Assembly: GCA_977006965.1 (NCBI GenBank)
Contig: OZ345379.1
Location: forward strand, 1,240,001 to 1,304,000
Direction: 5' to 3'
Length of the DNA stretch: 64,000 bases
From: Phymatolithon calcareum
Taxonomy: Eukaryota; Rhodophyta; Florideophyceae; Hapalidiales
In this document: piece by piece, positions 9,551 through 19,658 of the stretch
How positions within the stretch are numbered: the first letter of the stretch is position 1
How the letters are laid out: each line of letters opens with the position of its first letter
Made by a program: the position numbers and the translations under genes
Notes under the pieces: model-generated
Databases searched by the model: none
Seen by the model: the letters and a program-made list of their open reading frames with translations, nothing else
What the model was told of the DNA's origin: nothing

Positions 9551-10492
9551 TTAGGCATCACTACTGCGGAGCCCTGGCCTTGTTGGGGTGCGACGTCGCG
9601 CCGAGCGCCGCAATCCATTCGTATAGTTCCCGTCTTCAGATCCGTTCTCCGTCGTACGCTTGTTTTCCACTCCCCCGCTATCTGAAGACTCCGTCGAGGA
9701 AGGCGGTTCCCGGCGTGCATTTATGTTGGTCATTCCTTGTCCCATTCTCGCAACTTGCCTACGAGGGGTCACAGAATGGCCATCAACAGCAGCCGACGGT
9801 GCAACGCGAGTACGGGCAGTCATGAGAGGAGGGACAGGGAGCGCCATAGCGGGCGGATGTCCCGGAGTCGCTCCGCCGATTATACTTAAAACGGCATCCG
9901 AAAAATCGGCCCTTGGCGCGGTAGGGAGGGTGCGGCTTGAGAGGCCGCGCCTGGCCCAACGCCGTGGCTTGAAAAAGCTATGAGGGGGCTTCTTAGACGC
10001 AACGCCATTAGCTCTGCGCGTTTTGGCACGCAGTGTTCTCCACTTCGGTTCGTCACACGCTTCGGCGTGCAGATCCCAGCCGCTACAGGAAGCCACCGGT
10101 ACATCACATACAAAGCAATAACATTTGGGACAATACAGGGACGGGTTCACGGACATTGGGTTCACTTGGCACATGAATCTGATATGGGGGTAGTCAACAA
10201 GCGCCCTAATTCCTTTGTTAGAACCGACGACTGCTATGTCTTCGCCCTCGGCGAAAGACGACGGGGCGGGGGCGGGGGCGGGGGCGGGCGAGGATTGCTG
10301 GACAGACTGGGCACCGTTGAGGGCATCTTGCTGAAACAGAACTTTCGTCTTCTTTGACCTAGGGCTTGTTTTGGCATGAGAGACAAACTCCACTTCGTCG
10401 TCGGTCTCGATTACGGGTCTCCGGGGGCGTTTTGCAGAGGACGGGGGATCGCCCTCCTCATCGCTGCTGATGAGGTTAATCACCTCAGGCAT
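9551..10492 (-). CDS. RIN13-like protein with a Cys/His cluster and SUMO-interacting motif
   Basis: This encodes 313 aa from the ATG at 10492. The N-terminus EVINLISSDEEGD has the form of a SUMO-interacting motif: a hydrophobic patch followed by acidic and Ser residues. A basic, nuclear-localisation-like stretch (KRPRRP) and a Pro-Ala repeat (about 70-78) follow. A central module, YPHIRFMCQVNP...YCPKCYCFVCDVPV...DLHAEACD, resembles the Cys-rich segment of plant RPM1-interacting protein 13 (RIN13) relatives, with CPKCYCFVCD as the best match. The C-terminus is basic and disordered. A nuclear location and SUMO-linked regulation are inferences. The RIN13 likeness rests on a remembered motif pattern and should be tested by profile search. 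Confidence 0.62.
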   Translation of the reverse strand: MPEVINLISSDEEGDPPSSAKRPRRPVIETDDEVEFVSHAKTSPRSKKTKVLFQQDALNGAQSVQQSSPAPAPAPAPSSFAEGEDIAVVGSNKGIRALVDYPHIRFMCQVNPMSVNPSLYCPKCYCFVCDVPVASCSGWDLHAEACDEPKWRTLRAKTRRANGVASKKPPHSFFKPRRWARRGLSSRTLPTAPRADFSDAVLSIIGGATPGHPPAMALPVPPLMTARTRVAPSAAVDGHSVTPRRQVARMGQGMTNINARREPPSSTESSDSGGVENKRTTENGSEDGNYTNGLRRSARRRTPTRPGLRSSDA

Positions 10493-11140
10493 TACACAGG
10501 TGGAAGGGACGAAAGCCCGTGGCGTTCGCGAGGCAGGCGCTGAACTTGGTCAGGAGGCGCTGGAGAGTCGCGGAGAAAGTCAAGCGGGGGTTGAATGTCG
10601 ACTTGTTACGCGTGGAGGCCCGTCGCGGTAGCGCGCGGAGGGCGTGGCGATGCAACACGCGCAAGCTTTCGACTCGAACAAATTTGTGTGTCGGATACGA
10701 CATAACTGTTGGTTGGTCATCGGGATCTCAAAACAGATATCTTGAAAATATTGGAAAAAAGTCACAATCATACATCATTCCCAAATTTGCGCATTAGCGA
10801 CACAAGAAGAACCCAAAACCGGGGCCAGCGCAAATTCGACGACCAATGCCAACATAGCAATTGCTGTTAACAGAAATCAATCATCCGGCGGTTCGGGAAT
10901 TGCCCCCACAGTACCCACAACAACTTCCAGCGCCCATCGAATCGTTCAGTTCTTAGTCCCGCAGACAGACAGAGCTGTATCTATCTAACTTTCTTGTTTC
11001 TCCATCTTTTCGGAAGAGAAAAGCAAGCACGAAATATGCACGCATGCAGCTGTTTTACGTTTATGTTAATAAAAAGTCGAACTGAAAAGATAAGTTTAGG
11101 CGAACACAATCACGGGAGAACAATCAATCAATCACAGGCC
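10493..11140. other. Intergenic region, nothing recognised
   Basis: This is about 650 bp between two minus-strand genes. Short ORFs on both strands lack motifs. It probably holds the promoter of the RIN13-like gene and the 3' flank of the membrane protein gene. Confidence 0.5.
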
Positions 11141-11923
11141 TTATGTCACTGCCATTTGCTGTATTTTGTTCGACACAAGCGCCTTGGACCCGACCTTTAC
11201 AGTCGTCCCATTTGCCAGTTCTGCAGCAATTTCGGCCACAGTCTTCCGGATTGCTTGCAATGATGCAGCATGCATTCTAGCAGCGCGCGACTCTAGAATC
11301 TGGCTTCTCCGCTTACATCGTTTCGTGGATGGGTCGCTCACCTCCAGCCAGTGTACATCTTCATTTTCAAACACCCATCCGGGCAGCAGCGTGCATTCCA
11401 TCCCACCCAAACGCTCCTTAACTCGCACAAAATACTCGTTGGGGATTACACATCCGCACGGGAACAGTGCGATTCCAATCCCGTGCGTCGCGCGACTGAA
11501 GTTCGGCTTCGACGGGTCCCTCAATGCCATTTCAGCAAGGTCAACCCAATTTTCCGTAAGGAATAGTTGCAAGTCATCGAACACAAACGCAACAAAATCC
11601 ATGCCGATGGAAATCTGTTTCCAATTTGCAGCAGTGATTTCCGACAACAAGTGCTCCGGTCGTCCTACCTCGATGATATAAACGGTAGAATTTGACAGAA
11701 ACTGCGTGCGTCGCTCGTATTCGGCGATTTGCACTGCGTTTAGTGCAATATGTCTCGGTCGCAGGGAGAAAAACGCAACCACCGTCAATAGAAACACCAG
11801 AATAAGCCAAAAGAAGGCCGCGTCGAGGTCCAGTCGTTTAAGAGCCCGTCCTGACGAGTCACGTAACAGCGATCGACGGCTCGTGTCTTGCGCGCGACGC
11901 GATGAGCTCAGGAGGCGCATCAT
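11141..11923 (-). CDS. Single-pass membrane protein of unknown function
   Basis: This encodes 260 aa from the ATG at 11923 (a second ATG follows at 11920). A basic, Arg/Ser-rich N-terminus of about 30 residues precedes one transmembrane segment (about residues 36-53, AAFFWLILVFLLTVVAFF), giving a type II or tail-in topology. The remaining 200 residues look globular, with VYIIEVGRPEHLLSEI, GMDFVAFVFDDLQLFLTENW, HGIGIALFPCGCVIPNEYF and WVFENEDVHWLEV, and end in a long basic helix. No catalytic motif is recognised. It is a single exon. Confidence 0.7.
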   Translation of the reverse strand: MMRLLSSSRRAQDTSRRSLLRDSSGRALKRLDLDAAFFWLILVFLLTVVAFFSLRPRHIALNAVQIAEYERRTQFLSNSTVYIIEVGRPEHLLSEITAANWKQISIGMDFVAFVFDDLQLFLTENWVDLAEMALRDPSKPNFSRATHGIGIALFPCGCVIPNEYFVRVKERLGGMECTLLPGWVFENEDVHWLEVSDPSTKRCKRRSQILESRAARMHAASLQAIRKTVAEIAAELANGTTVKVGSKALVSNKIQQMAVT

Positions 11924-13995
11924 GTCCCAAACGTGGTCGGCAATCCGCGCGCCAAGCGCGATAGACCCGAACTTCTACAAGGTGGACCCTTTGAGCAACC
12001 AAAGAAGAAACGTGGTGGATGAAAGCTTGCTCGAAAACGTGTCTCAAAATTTTCGATATTTTACGACACACGTGGCGAACAAAGTCACGCAATCACGTCC
12101 TGCCACGTGGCATGATCCTGCGGAAAGCTCTGGCCAGGAATACTCTCTCATGTGCTTTAATCGAGGACAAAGGGAGAGGAGAGAAGCATGGCGATATTCC
12201 CTATTTCCGCAGTAATGAAAGAAAGAAGCTCCCGTCCCTGGTTTCTTTTATTCCACTTTGTCTGGCGGCTTTTTTCGCGTATTCCTGGTCGCAGTCGAAT
12301 GGCAAGGCGCTAAATTATGCACTACATACTGTAGGGACTACAGGCGTTGGATGCATTTCTTGCGTTCGGAATGCACGTGGGAGTTTGCAGACGAAAGTCA
12401 CTATTGCAAATTGAAAACACAGGAGAGGTCTAGTTGATTCTGTCTTCTGACTTCTGTCTGCCTGTCTAAATTGTACTTCCTCGCTCTGAAAGAGTGAGAC
12501 CGCACGTATTTTGTGAGCCGCAGAGGATACGACAGTCGACATCCAACGCTCGAAAGCATCGTTCCACACACTCTCACTCTTTGTCCCCCATGGACTCCCC
12601 GAGTACGTGGACGCTCTTCCGGCGATCGTTCATTGCCCCTCACTCCACGCAATTCAAGCAACGCCCCCTATGCGGACTTTTCGGACGACGTTGCGAGACT
12701 TTGTCGTTTTGGTGCAGCAACTCCAAAACACAACGCCGGTACTTGAACGCCAGGGGACACTTTGACACGAATGGAATATCTCGGAAGTGGTCACTGCAGT
12801 TGTGGTTTTGTGATGCTCTGGAGTTTCAGATGACAGACGCGGCTCAGTTCCCTGCGTGGCGAAAGTCGCGTGGTGGGGAGTAGGACTGCGAAGAAGAAAA
12901 CGCATGCAAATGTGCATACGATGGATTCATCAGGATATAGGACAAAGGCGCGAAGCATAAGCACGGAACTAACGCCTCAGTAACTAGCGACGGCTGCGTT
13001 GGCGAGACTGTGGGGTACAGATTTGGTGTACATGTACCGAACCTTACTGGTGACTAAAGCTTTCTAATTCCCGTCGCCGCCGCACTGCTTTTACCGCGAC
13101 CTGCGCTGCCGCACCCGCAGATGAGGAAGTTGATCGCAATTACGGATGTGGTCATGATGGGATTCTCCTAATGCAATTCTTTGGGTGGATTACGCGCAAT
13201 CAGTTTGCTTCGTGAGGCCTATTACCTTACGCAGAATAGTATTCATCAAGTGAAGCTGACTTCTGTCATGGTGCAATCATGTTCTATGGATTTCAAGGCC
13301 CCTCGGATGGGCAGCACCACGGTACGAGACTCTAACAACGGTGCTGCCAATGGTATCACACAACCTCGCGTAACTACATGCAACGAAATTGTAGTGTCAC
13401 CTACAAGACTATGCCATTTTGATGAGGGACAAATCACAAATTGTGCTCCCATGATAGATGGAGGCATGTGAAGTCACAGACGTCCCAAGAAGAGAGCGTC
13501 GAGCCGAAGATAAGGACGCAAGTGGACCGTTCGGAGGTCAAGTAAACTTGACTGTCTACTAGAAAAACGTGCGTGAGCGCGTTTCATCCTACTCAAACGA
13601 TTTTCCTATTCGATTCCGCGCGAAGAGCAGAGGAGCATTTGAGAGAATTCTCTCGACCGCCATGCGCGAATTACTGAGTGCAACTCGAAAATTGTGACGT
13701 CGGTGGCATTAAACAGGTCCAGAACTTCGTAACTAGATTTTCATCTGGGGGGCACTTGCTTTTTCCGTTTTGGGCTCTGATGATATTGCACCCCCAACTC
13801 CGACACACTAAGCACTCGCCCTACGCAGTTGGCACGGTACAGAACAGAGCACAAATAATGACCACAGAGTCTTTGTAGAAAGGAATCGTCACACGAAGGT
13901 CCGAGAATTCCTCTTCCGTTTCTCATTCTGGGTTTCATAATAAGTCTAGCTACTTTCAGGAGTTCAAGAGCGTACCTTCACAAAATCGAGTCAGA
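11924..13995. other. Gene-poor stretch, no supported CDS
   Basis: Several ORFs of 65-170 codons lie on both strands (for example 11924-12215, 12494-12883 and 13246-13467). None shows a recognisable domain, clear codon bias or a consistent frame. A short inverted repeat (CTGTAGGGACTACAG) is near 12330-12345. A multi-exon gene cannot be excluded. Confidence 0.4.
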
Positions 13996-14286
13996 TCATG
14001 TATGTATTTGAGCTTTCTCCCCGATGAGGCTCGCAAGGCAGTGCTTTATTTCTGAATTATCTTCACTTAGATTATGGCAGAGCGTTGTTTCTGCTAGGCA
14101 ATGAGGAAAGTACTCCTTCTCTGCCTGCCGCTCGAAATATGATTTGATTCCACCCGGAGCAAACGCGGTGGTTCCAGGATCCGCGAGTCCACGTGGACAG
14201 CCAGAACGAGTGAGATCAATACATCCAGCAGGAGGGAACAATGGGAAGAATGAGCAACTCGAGAATGCCATATGCCGGGAGAACAT
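13996..14286 (-). CDS. Hypothetical 96-aa ORF, possibly a further exon of the upstream gene
   Basis: The ATG is at 14286, immediately downstream of the stop of the Ser-rich ORF on the same strand. The C-terminal half (SYFERQAEKEYFPHCLAE, LCHNLSEDNSEIKHCLASL) looks amphipathic and protein-like, while the N-terminus does not. It could be an independent small protein, a spliced exon of the neighbour or chance. No domain is recognised. Confidence 0.25.
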   Translation of the reverse strand: MFSRHMAFSSCSFFPLFPPAGCIDLTRSGCPRGLADPGTTAFAPGGIKSYFERQAEKEYFPHCLAETTLCHNLSEDNSEIKHCLASLIGEKAQIHT

Positions 14287-14288
14287 AG

Positions 14289-14924
14289 TTAAAATATCTG
14301 CTCCAGCAAATGAAGCAAATCAATGTATTTTCCGTAGAAAACGGACGCCTTATGCATCCCGATTCCGCGAAGGACTTTGCGATGTGATTTTCGACTAATG
14401 ATTCTTGGGGAAAGGCTCCGACGGCGGCGCGGTAGACAACGCATTTGTGAGGAATCTGGTTCCTCTTCTTTCAACTGTACTTTTGGCTGTGGTCGGGGCG
14501 TTCCGATCGACTTTCTTGATGGCTGCCTACCATTTCCGGCGTTGATCTCACCTAACTGATCTTCGATAGTCTTCCAAAGCATGTTCGCATCGATCGAACT
14601 TGATGACTCATCACTGGAGAGTGCAAATTCCTCCAGGATGTTTTGGCACTCCTGAATTAATTCCGGGATGGATGGGCCGCGGGAAATTGATGGGAGAGCG
14701 AGTGCTGTCTGGGAGGTGGAGGTGGATAAGCCAACTTTCAAAAAAGCTGACTGCGGGCTGTTTGCAATTTTGTTAGAAGTTGATGGGAAAGTGATGGGCG
14801 CACTGGCTTGGCGGTCGTAGAAAAGCCCATCGCTAGAACTGGTTTTACAGTCGTAGAAGATATCGCTGTCTGATGAGCATTCACTTGCGACAGTTACATC
14901 TGACGTGAAAAACTGGCTTGTCAT
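14289..14924 (-). CDS. Ser-rich protein of unknown function
   Basis: This encodes 211 aa from the ATG at 14924. The N-terminal half is Ser/Thr/Asp-rich and apparently disordered, with two related segments, DIFYDCKTSSSD and GLFYDRQASAP. A probable helix follows (IPELIQECQNILEEFALSSDE, then ANMLWKTIEDQLGEI), then a strongly basic stretch (RCLPRRRRSLSPRIISRKSHRK) that could be a nuclear localisation signal. No family is recognised. Composition and absence of stops support coding, but the 3' end may be an intron read-through. Confidence 0.45.
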   Translation of the reverse strand: MTSQFFTSDVTVASECSSDSDIFYDCKTSSSDGLFYDRQASAPITFPSTSNKIANSPQSAFLKVGLSTSTSQTALALPSISRGPSIPELIQECQNILEEFALSSDESSSSIDANMLWKTIEDQLGEINAGNGRQPSRKSIGTPRPQPKVQLKEEEPDSSQMRCLPRRRRSLSPRIISRKSHRKVLRGIGMHKASVFYGKYIDLLHLLEQIF

Positions 14925-15547
14925 TGAGGATGGACAAGGTGGAGAGCTTGGTTTGGGGGTCGATATGGAGGCTTCGGGCAGCGTAATGGGGAGACTTGTG
15001 TGTGAGGCTTTTTGTCTTTGAAAGAAGTTCCAAGAGATTCTACTGTTCGGCTCTTCTTATATACTACAGTTTCTGTTGCCATGGTCATGAAACACTCAAG
15101 AACTTACATGGCTCTGGGAAAAACAATCCGCTGTTTGCAGTATCATGCGGTCAAATCGAGGCTTTGTAAATTCAAACACCAGCTGTTGCTTGAAAGCAGC
15201 ACAATATGAAGAACTTGGATCGGGGGCATCACAATGTTATGGTCAACAGAAGCACAATCGTGAATAAATTGTATACTCGTGTAACATCCAAAACGCATTT
15301 AGTATAGGTCCGAATTGTCATGACAGGAAAGACCTCGTCCAGGGAGTAGCTTTTTTACAGTGCTAGTTTCGATAACGCGTTCTCCATCTGTCCAGGCTGT
15401 TCAATGCCTAGACCACGAAAGTCCTGGTCGTGATGCCTCACGTTCCAGCTCTGTGACGCCTCCGAATTTACAATGCTGGATGTCTCAAGTGCTAAGTGTG
15501 GCGCACGAACTCCAGGGTCCCGCAGATTTTCGATTGCCGATGAGCAC

Positions 15548-15555
15548 TATTTAAA
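15548..15555 (+). promoter_or_regulatory. TATA box of the Cys-rich secreted protein gene
   Basis: TATTTAAA lies 123 bp upstream of the ATG at 15671. It is followed by a repeated CCCGACCCGAC stretch and a C/A-rich leader typical of a 5' UTR. Confidence 0.6.
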
Positions 15556-15670
15556 GCCCAGCACCCGACCCGACCCGACGACCTGCTTCATCAACACACA
15601 CCCAATCCAGCATCACAGACACCACTTCGCAAAAGACAACCTCTTCGTTCTCATTCAAACCACATCAATC

Positions 15671-16192
15671 ATGGCTTCTGCATTCCCCACTCGCACCAAC
15701 ATGGCAGCCTTCGCTGCCGTAGTCGCCATCCTTGCTCTCTCTGCCTCTGCCGACGATCACCGTCCGCGCCAGTGTTACCAGAACTACCAGAAGTGTTGCT
15801 ACAACGATGTGGAGTGCGGATACGTTGACAAGACCGTTAAACTTGAGCCGCGCTGCGACTACAAGAAGTGCAACAAGGTGTGCAAGCCTTATTGCGAGGT
15901 GGTAAAGAAAACTGTTCCCACTAAGGCGTGTGGATACCACGGGTGCAAAGTGAAGTACGTTGATATCGAGGATAAGGTGTGTAAGCCGGTGTGCGGAGAT
16001 GTGTGCAAGTGGATCAAGGCGATCTGCATCAAGTACAAGGTGTTCCAGTACATCAAGTATTGTCCGAAGCTGGATTGCCAGGCTTGGGAGACTGAGGGCA
16101 ACTCGGTGTCACCGACGGAGTTTGTGGGGAAGGATGGAAAGTTTTTGAAGACGTTTCCGGGGCACAGGAAGATTATGGAGAATGTGCACTAG
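15671..16192 (+). CDS. Secreted 16-cysteine protein
   Basis: This encodes 173 aa from the ATG at 15671, the natural start after a C/A-rich leader; the frame is open further upstream without signal. Residues about 1-28 form a signal peptide (MAAFAAVVAILALSASA, cleavage likely after SADD or ASA). The mature chain has 16 cysteines, an even number fitting eight disulfides, in repeated KxC and CKPxC units: KKCNKVCKPYCEVVKK and DKVCKPVCGDVCKW. It is rich in Lys and Tyr. The C-terminal 35 residues lack cysteines. I infer an extracellular or cell-wall structural protein. No known family is recognised. A clear TATA box and leader suggest a well-expressed gene. Confidence 0.8.
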   Translation: MASAFPTRTNMAAFAAVVAILALSASADDHRPRQCYQNYQKCCYNDVECGYVDKTVKLEPRCDYKKCNKVCKPYCEVVKKTVPTKACGYHGCKVKYVDIEDKVCKPVCGDVCKWIKAICIKYKVFQYIKYCPKLDCQAWETEGNSVSPTEFVGKDGKFLKTFPGHRKIMENVH

Positions 16193-16507
16193 AACGATAA
16201 TGGTTCTTACTTTGTGAGGATTTTGTGCGCTGTCATCCAATCCCCATAGAAGCTTTGCTTACATGAGACGGGGAATGTGCATTGTGTGCATTCTATGTGG
16301 CAATCCTGTGGGTACAAGTGCAGCTTTGTTCCCAGTGCGCAAGCTTATTCCACCTTTTATTTATATTGTTTCTCTAAACCACTTCATTCATATGTTCTCC
16401 TTTGAGAACGGCGGGTGAACTGGCAGGCTACAATAAACAAGTCTTTTCAAAATGTTTTTGCTTCGAGATAGTTACCGTCCGCATAGGGGTAATTGTAAGT
16501 TTTTATT

Positions 16508-16708
16508 TTAGAAGCCCTCAACGCCAGCTCTCGCAGATCCGAGAGCAGCTTCCCGTATTCTCTTCCGAATAGTTGGTGTCATTGTAGCATCAGCAAAGGT
16601 CTTCGGCTTTGCCGCCGTCGTCCGGTTCTTCTTGATTTGTTGATTCGCCTTCATGAGTCGCAAGAAGGGATATTTGAAGATTTTATTTGAAAGCTCCCAA
16701 AGCCTCAT
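16508..16708 (-). CDS. Possible small basic protein (66 aa)
   Basis: The ATG is at 16708 and the stop is in the AT-rich 3' flank of the Cys-rich gene, on the opposite strand. The product is basic (about 15 Lys/Arg) with a helix-like C-terminus (IRKRIREAALGSARAG). There is no homology that I recognise, and it may be a chance ORF. Confidence 0.25.
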   Translation of the reverse strand: MRLWELSNKIFKYPFLRLMKANQQIKKNRTTAAKPKTFADATMTPTIRKRIREAALGSARAGVEGF

Positions 16709-16917
16709 CTTGGAGTATCTGGCAGCATTTGCTTGATGATTTTCTAAGCAAAGGCCTCTGGCTACTCAAAACGTCCTTGATTCATATTTCTCTGCCAAAC
16801 CTGACCAGAGCACCAACGGTCGAGACACTTCTGACACGTGTTCTTAATCCAATGAGATCAGATTGATCCGAGCCACGAATGAAGTGATCATTCTAACGAT
16901 GCCCTTACCGTCATACA

Positions 16918-16925
16918 GTATAAAA
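16918..16925 (+). promoter_or_regulatory. TATA box of the HAD phosphatase gene
   Basis: A TATAAAA-type box at 16918-16926 lies about 40 bp before the ATG at 16961. Transcription would then start near 16945-16950, giving a very short leader if the first ATG is used. Confidence 0.5.
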
Positions 16926-16960
16926 ACTGCCCCTTTCTATCCCACACGTTGGGAATTCAA

Positions 16961-17938
16961 ATGAGAGGGGTTCGAATGCTTTTTGCGCTACCCTGCTTTG
17001 GCTCTAAGGGTACAAAACATTGTTTGCGCCCAAACGTATCCTCGCGCACGCTCACAATGGGTACGCCGATGCTGCCCTCTGGAGGGTTGGTGGTCACATG
17101 GGTCAGTTGGCAATTACTCCAATCCTCCCTGCGCCCCAGCGGCTCGTACAGTACTCTCTAACTACTTGTCCAATTGATTTTCCACGTTAACCAGGACATT
17201 GACGGTACTCTGTTACTCGGAAAGGGCAAAGGAGGGAATGCGGCACACAAAAGAGCCATAGAGGAGGGTGTTGCAGCTGTGCACGGTATCAATGTGGCCG
17301 TAAATGACGTGCCACACGCGGGAAGCACAGACAGGGCAATAATCCGCGATATGTGCGTACACGGTGGTGTCAGCGAAGAGAAGGCAGTAGCGGAAATGGA
17401 GGCCGTCATTGCGGTTGCAGACGCCGCCATCCCTCGTTTGGTCGACGAGGGCGGTGGTCTTCAAAGTCTTGTTCTGCCGGGCGTGCGGGAGGCACTGCAG
17501 GCGTTGAAGCGAGCTGGCGCAACGCTCGCGCTCACTACCGGCAACTTGGAGAGTTGCGCATGGACCAAACTGAAGGCTGCCGGATTGGATCATTTTTTCA
17601 CGTTGGGCGGATTTGGCAGCGATTACTTCCACCGTAGCGATATTTTGAAAAAGGCTATCGGACTTGTCATGGCCAACGATGCAGCACCGAATCTGGTCAC
17701 AGACGGAAATGGCAAGTTTACAAACGTGTTTCATGTCGGTGATGCCATTGCTGATATGGCCGCTGCGCGTGATAATCGAGCCAACGGCATTGGTGTGCTC
17801 ACAGGGGCATTTTCGAGGGAGCAGTTGGAGAGGGAGGAGCCATTAGTGGTTCTTGACGACCTCTCTGATACGGCCGCATTTTTGAAGCTTTTGGGGGTGA
17901 AGCCGGTAACGGTAACGCAGGAGGTACAAACATCGTGA
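16961..17938 (+). CDS. HAD-superfamily phosphatase, 2 exons
   Basis: Exon 1 (16961-17101) and exon 2 (17195-17938) are separated by a 93-bp intron, which starts GTCAGT and ends CCAG with a CTAAC branch-like site. Splicing joins GGLVVTW to DIDGTLLLGKG, rebuilding HAD motif I (D48-x-D50-G-T) in frame and giving 294 aa. Motif II is LALTTGN, a conserved Lys follows in KAAGLDHFF, and motif IV is FHVGDAIADM. A helical C1 cap lies between motifs I and II. The family removes phosphate from small molecules, often phosphoglycolate or sugar phosphates, and the substrate cannot be read here. The N-terminal 33 residues could be a targeting peptide; ATG 17057 is an alternative start (262 aa). Confidence 0.87.
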
Positions 17939-18006
17939 GCGCTTTGTTGGTGTCACGTCATGTAGATTAGTACAGTACCACCGAGCTGTGCGGATTTTGC
18001 TTTACT

Positions 18007-19418
18007 TTAGACATTGAAACGAAAGAGCATGACGTCGCCTTCGCGCACGACATAGTCTTTTCCCTCCAACCGCATCAAACCCTGTTCCTTCGCCGCCTTC
18101 TCTCCTCCAACCTTGCAAAGCTCGTCATAATTGATGGTCTCCGCACGAATAAAGCCCCTGAAATCGAATGCATGAGATCGATCGACATACAATGGAATAG
18201 CAAAACATCATGTTAGAACAAGAGCCAAAAATGAAGATGAAAACTATAAAGTCAGAGAGCGCAGCGCAATACACACCTTTCAAAATCGGTGTGGATCACT
18301 CCCGCAGCCTGCGGTGCACGATAGCCGTCAGGAATTGTCCATGCCCGTGTCTCTGTCGGACCACTCGTAAAGTACGTTCGCAAACCAAGCAAGGAATATG
18401 ACGCCCTCACAAGAGCTCTCAATCCAGACCCGTCCTCGGTCACGCCAAGTGACTCCAAAAAGTCCACACGATCCACGGAATCAAGAGCCACAAGCTCAGA
18501 CTCGACCTGCGCGCTGACGACAACCACTCCAGAACTGTGTTCTGCTGCATACGTGCGCACTGCTTCCACCCACTCGTTCCCATCGGCGAGGTCTGTATCG
18601 GCGACGTTTGCTGCGTATATCACGGGTTTCATTGTGAGCAGACCAAGCGGCGCAATTGCCGCACGCTCGTCGTCGGAAAGTGGAACACTGCGAGCAGAGA
18701 CGCCGCCGTCAAGCGCGGCAGCGATTTTCTCCAAGGCCGGCGCCTCATGCGGACTTGTGGATGCATCCGCTTTGTGGCGGCTCTTGGCACGGCGCAGCCG
18801 TTTCTCGATCTGTGCAAGGTCCGCAAGAGCGAGCTCGAGGTTGATTACCTCGATGTCACGCAGAGGGTCGACAGAACCGGATACGTGGACAATGTTTTCG
18901 TCGTCGAAGCAGCGTACGACGTGCACAATGGCGTCACACTCCCGAATGTTGGCCAGAAACTGATTTCCGAGGCCCTCGCCCTTTGACGCGCCGGCGACGA
19001 GCCCGGCAATGTCCACAAACTCTAGACTTGCCGGCACAACCTTGACACTCTCGTTCAGTTTGCCAAGTACATTCAGACGGTAGTCGGGCACGACGGCAAT
19101 GCCGACATTGGGTTCGATGGTGCAGAACGGGAAGTTGGCTGCCTGCGCTGCCGAGTTTTCTACAAGCGCATTAAATAGCGTGCTCTTGCCGACGTTCGGC
19201 AAGCCGACAATGCCGCTCTTCAGCCGCATAGTCGGAGCAGTGGTTCGAAATCCGCGTGCCGATGGCGCTGAAAGCGGGCTGCGCAGGCTGCCTCCGAGGA
19301 ATGAGGTTCGCAATGCCGAAGGAGATGTTGGACGGGCGCTTGTCAAATGACCTCGAAAGGCACGCGATAGCCCCGTCGCGCGCATCGCGGCGGCAGAAGA
19401 GAAAGAGAAACACAGCAT
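18007..19418 (-). CDS. YchF/OLA1-type Obg-like GTPase/ATPase, organelle-targeted, 2 exons
   Basis: Exon 1 (18277-19418) and exon 2 (18007-18157) flank a 119-bp intron. Splicing joins HTDFER to GFIRAE, the conserved C-terminal TGS-region motif, giving 430 aa. The P-loop GLPNVGKS is at about residues 72-79, the G3 motif is DIAGL, and NVAD stands at the G4 position. YchF/OLA1 proteins have a non-standard G4 and prefer ATP; they bind ribosomes and act in stress and translation control. The N-terminus before [11 protein letters not shown] is an Arg/Ser-rich presequence, so a plastid or mitochondrial bacterial-type YchF is likely. ATG 19385 is an alternative start. It shares a 240-bp promoter with the divergent TPR gene. 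Confidence 0.93.
18158..18276 (-). other. Intron of the YchF-type gene
   Basis: The donor GTGTGT reads down from 18276 and the acceptor TTTCAG ends at 18158. The phase is 2, restoring Arg (AG|G) in DFERGFIRAE. Confidence 0.88.
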
Positions 19419-19658
19419 TGCAATGGTGGCAATAGAAAATGTCCACTTCAATGTGAATTGATCGCCGTCCGGAGGACGATATGCCCTCGCTCTCCACCAG
19501 ATCGCCGTGTGTGGATTATTGATCTCGCAGAAAATAACATAATTTCAATACTGTATCATCTCTCAGATACCCAACCACGGAGATGCAACCACAAAGCAAT
19601 CCTGACCCGTATAGTACTTTACCCAATCCATGCCTCCTCGGCTTTCCTGCATACCACT
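19419..19658. promoter_or_regulatory. Shared divergent promoter region (YchF-type / TPR-like)
   Basis: Only 240 bp separate the two divergent start codons, so both promoters must overlap or abut here. No clear TATA box is seen. Both products carry organelle-type presequences, so co-regulation is plausible but is inference. Confidence 0.5.

Noticed and set aside
10260-10290. GGGGGC repeat as a structural or G-quadruplex element
   Set aside because: It simply encodes the Pro-Ala repeat of the RIN13-like protein; any G-quadruplex role is unsupported.
13246-13467. 73-codon minus-strand ORF
   Set aside because: Short, with no motif and overlapped by an equal ORF on the other strand; no evidence for either.
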